A stretch of 64,000 bases of DNA, taken from the NCBI GenBank assembly GCA_027924585.1, contig BSBM01001664.1, positions 1,356,501 through 1,420,500 on the forward strand, in the 5' to 3' direction. Positions 21,323-31,222 of this stretch are shown here, piece after piece. How positions within the stretch are numbered: the first letter of the stretch is position 1; every line of letters starts with the position of its first letter. Source of the DNA: Larix kaempferi. Its lineage: Eukaryota > Streptophyta > Pinopsida > Pinales > Pinaceae. The translations under genes and the position numbers were made by a program. The notes under the pieces are model-generated. The model saw nothing but the letters and a program-made list of their open reading frames with translations, ran no database searches and was not told the origin of the DNA.

Positions 21323-21793
21323 ATTTAAATCTATGAAATTATGGGTGCTTCATGTGTCTATAAGTATGACGACATTCTCTTCTTTCACATGCCCCTTTAA
21401 TTTTAATGTTTGTGGTTTTGGGATGCCTGTTATTGTAGCCAGAGATATCCTGGGCATTGCCTCTTCCAAATCTGCGTTGATGTCATTATTTTCCTCCTTA
21501 TTGACTTCATCATCAGAATTGTTTCCTGACGATACTTCTGATTCCCTCTCTGCTTCACAATTGTACATTTTTGTGTGACTGCATCGATGCCCTTTTTCCC
21601 ATTTATCTCCGCAATATCTGCACTTATTTACCCATTTCTTATCTGTGTCCTGGTGTTGTTTTTCATTCTCCCTCAGGGGGGTGGTACATGTTTTTATTTT
21701 CTGTAGCATACTTATTTGATTTTTCATTAAAATATCTATTTGATCTATCTGGTCCTGAAAATGACGGTTTGTTGACCTTGTTCTTTTGCTCAA
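21323..21793 (-). pseudogene. GyC zinc knuckle and protease start, active-site glycine turned into a stop
   Basis: From 21793: a basic segment, then CRYCGDKWEKGHRCSH (a knuckle-like C-X2-C...H...C with longer spacing), an acidic stretch, and the protease start VVILIDT. The next codon, which should be the Gly of D-T-G, is TGA (minus strand, about 21347-21349). It is followed by STHNFID in frame. The D and T of the active site are intact, so this single nonsense change breaks the protease and everything downstream. Confidence 0.83.
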
Positions 21794-21852
21794 TCATCTT
21801 CGCTGCATGTCTGCCATCTTCAATAGTTTGGGATTTCCAAGGTTTTAACTCG

Positions 21853-22638
21853 TTACGAATGTAATCCTTTTAAGCCACATATGTACATTTTTAGTAATTG
21901 TTCATCTGAGAACATGTCTTGTCTTGTTGCCAATACTTCCCATTCATGAGTATAATCGTTTATGTTTCCCTTTTGCTTAAGATGGACGAACTTGGTATAT
22001 AGGTCATCTTCTTCTTCATCATGGAATATTTTTAGTAATACCTTGGTGAAGTTTGACCATTGGAAGGAGCAAGCATTGCACTTCCTTGACCACCATAGAA
22101 ACCAATCGTAAGCTTCCTCCTCCAAGTTATTAGAGGCTGTCATTATTTTTTATTGTTTGTCGAGTGGGGGGGTTGATTCAAAGATGCCCTCCATTTTATT
22201 AACCCAAATGATGGCACCTCTATGGGTTTTCCCGTCATATTTTGGTAATTCTTTTTTAATTTTTTGATAATATCTCTTTTGCCTTCTTAGGTTATGTGTA
22301 TTTCTAAAGGAAGATGATTCTGGTTTTTCTTGCTTCAACCTTGAGTCTGGAACAATTGTATTTAATTTATTCATAATCTCGCTAAACATCATATCATTTT
22401 TTGCATTTATTATCTCTCTTTCCTCTTTCTCTTGTTCTCTTACAATCACAAAATTATGTAATTGATTTTCTATCATTTACAGTATAGCGTCACTATCATC
22501 CATATTTACGTGTAATAATTCTTGTCCCTCTTCTAACTGGTTTAGATGATCTTGCATAGTATTTAATGTTTCTTTTTCATTAGCTATCTTCATGGTCATC
22601 TCTTCATGGGATATGTATCTTTGTCTCGAAGACTCCAT
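21853..22638 (-). pseudogene. GyC Gag
   Basis: ATG at 22638 begins MESSRQRYISHEEMTMKIA, a coiled-coil-rich N-terminus with one stop (about 22477). The second part ends KKELPKYDGKTHRGAIIWVNKMEGIF (22250-22180), the start of the gag fold. After another stop (about 22147) EEEAYDWFLWW, FSFQWSNF and FVHLKQKGNINDYTHEWEVLA form the rest of the capsid domain. The frame then changes to reach the knuckle/protease. The size fits chromovirus Gag. Confidence 0.78.
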
Positions 22639-23110
22639 TTTTTCTATAGATTAAAATGGGTTTTCTTTTTATATGTTATAATAATTAATAATATTATAAT
22701 ATGTTTTTAAATTTAGGGTTGAGAATTAGGGTTTATGTGGAGAAGGTGGTGGAAGGAGGTTGGAGTCGTAGGGGGGGAGAACGCAAGGGAGGCGGAGGGA
22801 TGCGGCGTGAAATGGGGGGAAGGTATGATATAGACGAGGACATGGGCAGTTGTAGGCACATACAAGAGGAAGCAGACAGGGGAGGAACTGGTATGTCGCG
22901 TGGGGTGTGCAGGTGGGAGTTTTGGCCGCGTGGACAAATGTGAAGGGGGGCGCAGAACGAGTAAGGATGCGTGGAGGTAACGTCAAGGGATGATGACTGA
23001 TGAAGGCGGCGGCTGTGAGCGATGGCCTGGCCCGGACGGCAGACGCAACACAAAACTGAGGTGATGGTTGTGGTGGCTTGGCCTGAACGCGACTCGGTCT
23101 GAATGCGGCT
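22639..23110 (-). other. GyC 5' leader, C-rich
   Basis: Between PBS and Gag. The minus strand is unusually C-rich and pyrimidine-rich over about 22720-23060, which keeps several overlapping frames open in parallel. No domain is recognisable, so I treat the frames as chance. Confidence 0.6.
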
Positions 23111-23123
23111 CGATCTGATACCA
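23111..23123 (-). other. GyC primer binding site (initiator tRNA-Met type)
   Basis: The minus strand reads TGGTATCAGATCG, matching TGGTATCAGA of the tRNA-Met site and then diverging. One base from the 5' LTR. Confidence 0.82.
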
Positions 23124-23124
23124 C

Positions 23125-23394
23125 TGTTAACATACGAATTGTTGTGCAATTGTTTGATAAAAAAATAATAATTTATAATGAATGATGAATGTGTTTTTAA
23201 AACAGAGTTTCGAGTCTTTTAAATAAGACCTCTCGTACCCTTTCAATGGAAGAGTGCATTGTTTCATTTTTATTGTTTTTTTCTAATGTTGATTTATTAC
23301 TTTGAATTTATTTTATATTTATTGTATTTTATTTTTATTTTTATTTTATTTTTTCTATTATTTTATTCCAAATAATACATTTTTGTTTATTACA
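23125..23394 (-). repeat. GyC 5' LTR (270 bp)
   Basis: Direct copy of 7958-8212, with a longer T/A-rich tract near 23330-23370. TG and CA ends are intact. Confidence 0.88.
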
Positions 23395-23583
23395 GGACAA
23401 GACTCATAGCATACTGGTAAAGTGCACTTTGGTTGACAAGGGATGGGCCAAAATCGCTCAGGGCACGTGTCATGTTTTGATTGATAACAACCCCCCAAGA
23501 GATTTTTCAAAACCACTTTCGTGAGGAGCCGTTGCCACTTTTGGCAACATGAAAACTGTTGATGCCCAAGATTAAGTGGTATT
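23395..23583 (+). repeat. ~190-bp direct repeat flanking GyC, copy 2
   Basis: Same-direction copy of 7745-7937, starting immediately at the GyC LTR end. Confidence 0.8.
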
Positions 23584-24260
23584 GTGCTTCGACATCCAAT
23601 GGAGGGTGACTTGGCCACATCATGAGGTGACCGTTCAAACATGTCTAACACCTCAGCAAGCACGTGTTAGGACACATTAGCACCCCACCACATCAGTAGA
23701 AAACAACATTGAACTTATGCGCCAGATTTGTGAAATTGAATGATTTACAGAAAAAAAATAAAAATGAGGGCACTGCCCTCAACCCATCCTATAGCAACAT
23801 AAGGAGTCCACAATGGGGAAATCCCCCTTGACCCCCATTCTTTTTTTTTAAAATCAACAAAGTTGGATATGGATTTTAACCGCAGCTAATGGACCAGTAT
23901 AAAAATTTGGCAAATTGTAGATTATGAGGGAGTGTTACAGGACTACGTAACATTTCTAAGTCTGGAGAAAGTGGAAACATACAGAAGTAGTAAATTCCAG
24001 AATTTTATAGAAGGTGACTTGAGGATCATATTAGGGAACGAAAAACTGCTGAGTAATCCTAGTCATATGTATTATCTGAGCCAATAGAGAAGTTGTTTTG
24101 GTTCTGCATAGATGATCTTCTGCATGTGCCTGAAGTTGGCCTCTGGAGTTAAATGCACCTACAAGAGTGCAAAGCAAGTTCACAACATTCAAGAAGTTGA
24201 AATTATGGCCCTAGAATTTATGATGCACTAGAGGACCTCCAAGCAGACCATCAATCAACT
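23584..24260 (+). other. GyB gag/leader remnant (right part), with a hairpin pair
   Basis: No gag domain can be read. GAGGGC-ACT-GCCCTC (23766-23780) and GGGGA-AA-TCCCC (23815-23826) are perfect small hairpins. The outer AATGGGG / CCCCCATT pair could enclose the second. The protease frame begins to be readable near 24190. Confidence 0.55.
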
Positions 24261-24566
24261 ATGGTTGATGTTGAAGGTAAGATTGCTAAGCAATCTATTT
24301 CTATTTTAATTGACCCTGGATCTACTCACAGTTATATCAGTGCTATAATTGTTGAGATTTGTGCTTTAAAAAAATCCAAGCATAGTAAATCATGGTTGGT
24401 CCAACTAGCCACAGGAACCAAGAGAAAAGTTAGTGAAATGGTGGATAAATGTCCATTAGAAATGGATGGATTGTTCACTTGTTATATGAATATTTTGCCA
24501 CTTGGTTCATATGATATTCTCATTGGAATGGACTGGTTGGAAGCACACAGAGTTAAACTTGACTAA
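24261..24566 (+). pseudogene. GyB protease
   Basis: A 101-codon open stretch: KIAKQSISILIDPGSTHSYIS carries the active site as D-P-G-S (24312-24323), then WLVQLATGTKRKVSEMV, and ILPLGSYDILIGMDWL, the conserved second-half motif (LG.DWL type). It is usually read as part of one gag-pol polyprotein. A TAA follows VKLD; the same frame continues afterwards with YSKTFECIDEEGNPR, so only a nonsense change ends it. Confidence 0.83.
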
Positions 24567-24659
24567 TATAGCAAGACTTTTGAATGCATTGATGAGGAAG
24601 GAAACCCAAGGGTTGTAAAATTCATCCCAAAGGTAGTTTCTGTTAGGAAAATTTCAGCC

Positions 24660-25418
24660 ATGTGGTTGAAGAAATTTTGTAGGAAAAGTTGCCAATTGTA
24701 TGCAACCCATATATTGGATAAAACAAAAAATGAAATTCCTAAGTTGGAGGACTATTATGTGCTACAAGAATTCAAGGATGTGTTTTCCAATGAAGTGCCA
24801 GGACTTAATCTAGAGAGGGACATTGATTTCACAATTGATATTATGCTAGGAGCTGCACCAGTGACTAATACACCTTACAGAATGAGTACACCAAAATTGT
24901 TAGAGATGAAAATGCAATTGCAAGAATTATTGGAAAAGAAGTACATAAGGCCAAGTGTGTCCCCTTGAGGAGCGTCGGTACTGTTTGTGAAGAAGAAAGA
25001 TGGAACACTAAGGTTATGTATTGATTACAAGCAGTTGAATAAAGTGACAGTGAAAAACAAGTACCCATTGCCTTGAATTGATGATATTTTTTATCAAATG
25101 AGAGGGGCCAAAGTATTTTTGAAGATTGACTTGAGGTCTAGTTACCATCAGGTGAGAATCAAGGAAGAAGATATTCACAAGACATCCTTTAAAACAAGGT
25201 ATGTACACTATGAATTTGTAGTGGTTCCATTTGGTCTCACTAATGCACCATCTACCTTCATGTGTCTCATGAATAGTGTTTTCACCATGTATTTGGAGAA
25301 GTTTGTGCTTGTTGTTATAGATGGAATTTCTACTTGCTCCAAGAATGAAGAGGAGCATGAAGAACAATTGAGAATGGTTTTGCAACTGTTAAGGACCATA
25401 AGTTGTATGCAAAGCTAA
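24660..25418 (+). pseudogene. GyB reverse transcriptase, catalytic site lost
   Basis: In one frame with two stops (24967 and 25074): LQEFKDVFSNEVPGL (linker), [71 protein letters not shown], then [12 protein letters not shown]. The catalytic Y/F-x-D-D box reads V-I-D-G: the second Asp codon is GGA (25323-25325), which should abolish polymerisation. A frameshift near 25395-25405 leads to the thumb in another frame. Confidence 0.86.
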
Positions 25419-26235
25419 GCAAATGTGATTTTTATAAAAATAAAATTCACTATTTGGGCCACATTATTTCAAAGGAAGGAATATCAATGAATCTAGAAAA
25501 GATTGAAGCCATTATGAATCGGCCAACTCCAAGGAATGTGACAGATGTGAGATATTTTATGGGTCTTGTTGGTTACTACAAGAGGTTCATTGAAGGATTC
25601 TCCAAGGTTGCACACCCAATCATCTCTTTGCAAAAGAAGGGGATAAGATTTAAGTGGACACAAAAATCTGAAGAAAGCTTCCAGTTGTTGAAGAAGCTTC
25701 TCACAAGTGCCCCAATTTTGAAAATTGCAAACCCAGATGCATGTAAACAGGGACTTGGAGGATTTCTTATGCAGGAAAATCATGTGGTGTGTTATGAGTC
25801 TAGGAAATTGAAAGAGCATGAAAATAATTATGTTACCCATGATTTGGAACTTGCAGCCATAGTGCACACTTTAAAGATGTGGAGGCACTATTTAATGGGC
25901 ATAAAATTTGAGTTAAGGACAAACCACTGTGATTTGAAATATTTGTTTGAGAATTCAACATTAAATGCCAGGCAAGCTAGATGGATAGAATTTTTATGTG
26001 ATTTTTATTTTGAAATCAAACACATAACAGGGAAGGAAAATAAAGTGGTTGGTGCACTTAGCAAAAAGATGCATGAAATGCATGTGGTGTCCATCACCAC
26101 TTGTCAAACATATTTAAGGCAACAGATCGTAAATTATCTTATTGAAGATGAGTTGTATGTGCAAATAAAAGGTAAATTACAACAACAAATTTTGGAAAAG
26201 AGATATGAAGGGTATCATTTGGGAGAGGATAGACT
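25403..26235 (+). pseudogene. GyB RT thumb and RNase H
   Basis: A long open stretch begins in the RT thumb ([19 protein letters not shown]), goes through VRYFMGLVGYYKRFIEGFS and FKWTQKSEESFQLLK, then the RNase H: ILKIANPDACKQGLGGFLMQ (first strand, where the usual S-D-A-S is changed but Asp is kept in NPDA), YESRKLKEHENNY.THDLELAAIVHTLKMWRHYL (Glu conserved) and LRTNHCDLKYLF (usual TDH now TNH, losing an Asp). It ends FEIKHITGKENKVVGALS, where Ala-Asp is Gly-Ala. So two of the four metal ligands are lost. Confidence 0.84.
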
Positions 26236-26236
26236 T

Positions 26237-26238
<2 letters not shown>

Positions 26239-26271
<33 letters not shown>
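26239..26271 (+). repeat. (TA)n microsatellite inside GyB pol
   Basis: About 16 TA units between RNase H and the integrase finger. In frame they would encode alternating Ile and Tyr. Most likely a late expansion in a non-functional copy. Confidence 0.9.
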
Positions 26272-26273
<2 letters not shown>

Positions 26274-27236
26274 CAAATGTGGCAGGATTCAGGAGAATTA
26301 TTATGGATGAAACCCATAAAATGTCATATTCTAGTAACTTAGGATATCAAAAAAAATTGCTACAGACGGGAAAAAATATTTTTGGACGAGGATGAAAAAT
26401 GATATTGCTGAGTATATCTCTAAATGTATGAAATGTTAGCAAGTGAAAGTTGAGTATCAACACCCAACGGGTTTGTTGCATCCTTTTCCAATTCTGGAAT
26501 GGAAATGTGAACTAATTTCCATGGATTTTATTACAAGTTTACCAATGACCGTGAGACAACATGATTTCATCATGGTTGTGGTGGATAAATTGTCCAAGGA
26601 AACACATTTTATCCCAGTTAAATACACATATAAAACAGATTCCATTGCAAATATTTTTATGAAGGAAATTTTCAGATTGCATGGGTTGCCAAAGGTAATA
26701 ATTTCAGACAAGGATACCAAATTTACTTCAAATTTTTGGAAAAGTCTTTTTGCATATTTGGGTACGCAGCTGAACTTTAGCACGAACTACCATCCACAAA
26801 CATATGGGAAAACGGAAAAGAGTAAATCAGGTGCTTGAATACATGCTTCACATGTATATGATGGACAAACCATCCAAGTAGGAAGATTATCTACACTTGG
26901 TAGAGTTTTCATATAAAAATGGGCAGCAAGTTTCGTTGGGCATGAGTCCATTTGAGGCTTTGTATGGCAGAAAGTATAGGACACGAGTGACATGGGATAA
27001 TCCAATAAACATAATTGTACTTGGGCTAGAATTACTTAAATAAATGGAACAGGAGGTTGCAAAATTTAGGTATAATTTAAAGGCAGCCCAAGATAGACAG
27101 AAAAACTATGCAGATAACAATGGAGTGCATAGGGAGTTCAATGTTGGGGATCATGTTTACTCTAGAGTGAGGCCAAGGAAGAGTTCCTTGAAGCTTGGAA
27201 GTTGTGTCAAGTTGTCCCCAAGATAATGTGGGCCAT
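26272..27236 (+). pseudogene. GyB integrase
   Basis: A decayed HHCC finger (RIIMDETHKMSYSSNLGYQK, then KCMKC-like sequence) precedes the core at 26443. The core reads WKCELISMDFITSLP (first Asp), VVVDKLSKETHFIPVK, LHGLPKVIISDKDTKF (second Asp, 26707-26709) and NFSTNYHPQTYGKTE (Glu, 26815-26817). The triad is therefore intact, but a frameshift directly follows the Glu at about 26818. Downstream, in other frames, are YKNGQQVSLGMSPFEALYG, YADNNGVHREFNVGDHVYSRVRP and the start of the GPY module. Confidence 0.86.
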
Positions 27237-27557
27237 TTAAAGTGATTGAAAGAATAGGGCCATTTACATATAGAATTGCATTAGCTCCTAGTACTATGGC
27301 TCATAATGTTTTTCATTTTTCTTTGATTAAGAAATATGTACATGATCCTAACCATGTGATTGATTAGGATGTGATTCAGGTGGAACCCAAGGGAGAGTTC
27401 CAAAATGAGCCACTATGCATCCTAGACAGGAAGGTAACATTGCTCTAGAACCAAGCCATCGAATAGGTAAAGGTGCAATGGAAGCACTTTGGTCCCAATG
27501 AGGCTATGTGGGAGTTGGAGGATGCCATGAAAAAGGCATACCCATTTTCGTTCTGAT
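27237..27557 (+). pseudogene. GyB GPY module and chromodomain
   Basis: CGPFKVIERIGPFTYRIAL and AHNVFHFSLIKKYV (C-terminal integrase module) are followed, after a stop (usual Tyr/Trp-like position), by EPLCILDRKVTLL, two further stops, and VKVQWKHFGPNEAMWELEDAMKKAYP, a classical chromodomain core (V.W....P.EA.WE). A TGA at 27555 ends pol, 34 bp before the polypurine tract. This identifies GyB as a chromovirus. Confidence 0.83.
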
Positions 27558-27588
27558 TTTGAGCAAACACCAAGGACAGTGTTATTCC

Positions 27589-27601
27589 AAGGGGGAGGGG
27601 A
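27589..27601 (+). other. GyB polypurine tract
   Basis: AAGGGGGAGGGGA directly before the 3' LTR; it primes plus-strand DNA synthesis in LTR elements. Confidence 0.85.
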
Positions 27602-27602
27602 T

Positions 27603-29029
27603 TGTCATACCCCCAGTTTTGACTTGAGATGTATTTAATCATAATTATGTAAATGATGTAAATATGCTAGTATGGATTCCAAGTGTGGAGCTGAAGGCCA
27701 AGGCCTGACTAGTATATGGCTAGGCGCGCGCGCGTGCGCGCACACACACACACACACACATTATTTGTACTGTATAGTTGTATTATCATTCCAATTCGAA
27801 ATATATGTAAATATTATGTTGGAAAAATAATAAAATGGTCCAAGATGGTTGTCACTAGAGGGGTTATGATTCCACCAGAGGGGAAGATGGAAGGGGGCCC
27901 ATGGGAAACTAAATCCTATGTTGCCAAATGTCAACCTTAGAACTCATCCAAAATTATGCCATATGCTTTAAATGATCCAATTACCTTCTCTTGACTATTA
28001 AAGTCAATCATCGAATGCATATGTAAGGTTGGTGGGAAAAGTCATTTCATGCAGTTATTGAAGCATGGGGGAGGTGACAGTTTTCAGGAGTCTTTTTCTT
28101 CTATGGGAATCAAAAGCTATGTTAGTTGTCTTTTCACCATCATCTCATATCACTTGGAGTCAACACTCTTTTGATCATTCTTGCATGTAGTTTTCTACAC
28201 TACGTAGAGATTCCTATTGTTGTTTATGACCATTATCAGACTATGTTTTAACCCATGAATTCGAATTTGGGGACAAAGCTGCAAATTTGAAGAGAAAATC
28301 GATGGTTGTAGGTGAGCATAGATTTTGGGCAAGCTAGGGACCCTTGCCCATCGATTTTTTCTACTCATAGATGCTTGAGAAGCCATAATCTAGGTGGCAT
28401 GAGGTTCTCCAACATCATACAATAGATTGTACTCTTACTGCACACATTGGTCAACACTGTAAGGATTGGATTTCCCGAGGAACTATGGATCAGTGAAGGG
28501 AAATTCCTTCCTTTTGTTGTGTGGGGAAGTTGGAAGGAGTGTCATGGTTGTGATGGCTTAGTGAGATCCATGTAGAGTTCTAGATGATTTTTTGGCTAAG
28601 AATAGAGAGCAAAAGGGGGTGTGGGATGAGAAAGAGAAGCATGTAGGTGTTTCCTTAACCTTAGTGACATCATATCCCATCTTGGGGGTGACCTCTCAGG
28701 AGAAAGAGTATATGCTAGACATAATGCCTACAGTGGGTGGAAAATCGCTCTTACATAGCCAGTTGCTTGGATCTTCTTTGTTTAAAGATAAGTATTCTTT
28801 TGTATCTAATGTGCAATGATTTTATTTATATTCCCATGTTAATTATGCTTGTAATTGCATGTGTAATGTGTGTGGATGTATTTTATTTCCGTTGTGTATT
28901 TTTATTATGCATTTGCACATGTATTTCTCATTAAGATGATTTCCTAATATGGATATGGGGTGAAATTTAGAATCTTGAATTTATTTAATGTCCCCTATGT
29001 TGGTTAGATTGGGTGAAGGGGATGTTAGG
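27603..29029 (+). repeat. GyB 3' LTR
   Basis: TGTCATACCCCC start, alignable to 5708-7120 to the end. Differs by many substitutions and by the content of the microsatellite site. Confidence 0.88.
27723..27760. repeat. (CG)n(CA)n alternating tract in the GyB 3' LTR
   Basis: About 38 bp of uninterrupted purine-pyrimidine alternation (GCGCGCGCG..TGCGCGC then CA repeats), a strong Z-DNA-type sequence. At the matching place in the 5' LTR there is (TA)n. Confidence 0.88.
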
Positions 29030-29036
29030 TTGGGTC

Positions 29037-30080
29037 TGTTTTTTATGCATTGTTCTTACTATTGGGTACGCCACTGACACATTGTTCTTGTTTTCAAGTT
29101 TGTTGTAGATGACTCTTCTTACGAATGGTCGCGCCCCTCCTGACGGATTTATTCTCCCAAAATCTTGTTGTCAAAACCTTGTTGTTCTCCCATAAGTCTG
29201 CCTTCTTACAAGATTTTTTACATCAATCCATTAGGTTTCCCCTTGATAGCACTAATCCACCGGAAAGCTTGTTTCCCTTATCCTTTTTCATGGATATTTT
29301 TCCCTTGGGAAACCCTTCAACCTAGAACCTGGTACCCTATTAGACTTGATCGCACCACCCATCGTCTTCCAACATAATACCCTGGCTTGCTACCACGGAC
29401 CTGAGGCCTAACTCAACCCAACACCCTTGTTCTCTAAGCTTGTCATACCTCCCAAGCTTGGTTTCCTCCTTTGCCTCAAGTGCACCCAATTACTTATCTG
29501 AGAAAGTTACTCAGTCTTTCTCCTGAGTGGGTTCCCAACTCTTCCTTGGTAGACTACTTCCCTAAGGCACCCAAGCCCTACTTTGGTTGAATTTTATCCT
29601 TAGTCACCCTATTACATCCACATGTGCTCGCAGTGTGCAATCATTTTTCCCCTCATAGGGGTGTCTTACCACCGCATGTGGGAAAGTGGACTCAAAGGCC
29701 CTTTTGACTTTACCAAACATTTATAATGCACCCAAGTGTCTTATTTCCAATGTGCTCTTGCTTGGAACCTTGCGTCGGGAAGTCATCATGGATCCCAATG
29801 CAAGCCTTCTTAGTCACTTCATGTACCGATTGCAAAGCCTCCTTTTCAATTCCCTTCATTGAATGCCACTTCGTCAAATCCTTTTCCCCTAATATCCCCG
29901 TCGTGCACACATTCCCATCCCATCATCTATGCCTATGGATACCATGTGTGCTCTTAAATTTTCCCATATTGTCGACCGATGCCTTGATTGCGCATGGGAC
30001 TATTGGTTGCAAGCGCACTTAATTCCTTCTATGGTTGAGTGACTGTGGGTTGGTTGCCTACACAAGGGAGGGATGTTACA
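29037..30080 (-). repeat. GyE putative 3' LTR
   Basis: The right edge is well supported: the minus strand reads GGGGGAGGA then TGTAACATCCC, a typical PPT-LTR border. The left edge is tentative (TGTTTTTTATG at 29037). A TATA-like TTATAAAT lies at 29719-29726 on the minus strand. No partner LTR is seen in the window. Confidence 0.5.
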
Positions 30081-30095
30081 TCCTCCCCCACTCAA
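30081..30095 (-). other. GyE polypurine tract
   Basis: The minus strand reads TTGAGTGGGGGAGGA, directly before the TG of the LTR. Confidence 0.65.
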
Positions 30096-31222
30096 TTTTT
30101 TTTTCATCCTTGACAACTTCACAAGAGCTTCTCATTCTCATGAGTTTGTTGTTCATCCTCCCTACCCAAGTCATCAAAGCTACCATCTACCAATGTCACT
30201 TTCCATTGTCTCTATTCATTCTATCCCCCCATAGTAGATTGTAGAACAACTTCTTATTGGTACCACTTCCTTGGTACGCTAGGATGTACTTCCTAGCTTG
30301 AATCAACTTTCTACCACAAATGCAAGTCACTACCCTTTGTTTTCCATCTCCTAACTTACTATTGCATCCATTCCTTATCTAATTTTGGCATGCTCATGTA
30401 CATTTATATCCCCCATGTGACAAACTGATTGGGTGATCAGTCCAACTATCGTGCTCAACCCATGAGAATGAAATTCCTCATGTAAATCTATTCAGACTCT
30501 TTTGCATTTCAATCTTTCTTGCAACATCTTAGGGAAAGGTAGAAACCCACTACTTCCACTTATCAAGTTTGCACCTCAACTCAACACTGATTTTTTTGCA
30601 AAGGAACCAAGATCTTGGCACCCACATTCCCACTTCCCATATCCCAAACAATGGGTTGTTGAATAAATTTGTCTTAAGTTGGAAGGGGGCATGCAATTGA
30701 AGTTATTTCTTATGCACCTTCCACTGCTTTCCTTAGTAAGTCCTTCCTGCCCACCCTTGTTTTCCAAAACTCATCACTTCCTAGTTTTCAAAATGTCTAT
30801 TCTACTATCATCAAAGGGACTATGTTAACCTCCGCTTATTTCCCATGTTTACTCTTAGCTCACATCTTTGTTAATTTTCTAAACCCTTTTGGCAACGATT
30901 GAACTTCCTTGGCAACTTTCTCTAGGAAATGTGAGTTGCCTTAAACATGTTTTGTGTTTCATTGTCCAAGTTCAATTCTGACATGTTGAAGGGCACCCCT
31001 CCTATAATTAAGTATTCCACACTTGTCTTTATCCAAACTATCACCTAGAGCCTATGTGTTCTATCTACACCCAATTCTTGGGATTTCTTCACTAGAATAT
31101 ATGTCTATCCCTTGGACTACCTTCTCTTGTGTGTTGCCTATATTGAAACAAGTTTCCAACCCACTCATCATACAAACTTCTATGTCTTTTGCACCCAAGG
31201 TATCTCTTCCCAAATCATTATT
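30096..31222 (-). pseudogene. GyE degraded pol linker
   Basis: Mostly unreadable. Around 30930-30860 (minus) a KVAKEVQSLPKGFRKL stretch resembles the linker just before RT in chromovirus-like elements. No RT, RNase H or integrase motif is visible in the 800 bp that follow, so these domains seem deleted. Confidence 0.35.

Larger units (their letters stand above)
7958..23394 (-). mobile_element. GyC: compact Ty3/gypsy chromovirus nested in GyB and split by GyD
   Basis: Short TG...CA LTRs (7958-8212 and 23125-23394) start TGTTAACATA and end TTTATTACA on the plus strand. A tRNA-Met-type PBS sits inside the right LTR. Minus-strand gag, knuckle, protease, RT, RNase H, integrase and chromodomain follow in order. 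Without GyD (9211-19109) it is about 5.5 kb, normal for a compact chromovirus. I find no convincing target duplication; the flanks are instead the ~190-bp repeat copies. Confidence 0.88.
5708..29029 (+). mobile_element. GyB: Ty3/gypsy chromovirus, outermost element of the nest
   Basis: Two direct LTRs (5708-7120 and 27603-29029), a tRNA-Met-type PBS, a polypurine tract and a plus-strand protease-RT-RNase H-integrase-chromodomain series define it. It spans 23.3 kb but only about 7.9 kb once the inserted GyC (with GyD) is removed. Possible target-site duplications are TCGGG (5703-5707) and TTGGG (29030-29034), differing by one CpG-to-TpG change. The gag region is unrecognisable and pol has several frameshifts and a lost RT catalytic Asp. 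Confidence 0.88.

Noticed and set aside
22726-23149. Two overlapping ~135-codon minus frames rich in Pro, Ser and His
   Set aside because: C-rich leader of GyC keeps several frames open at once; no domain, and the position is between PBS and gag.
26236-26275. Possible membrane segment (alternating Ile-Tyr)
   Set aside because: Encoded by a TA microsatellite in a broken pol, not a real transmembrane helix.
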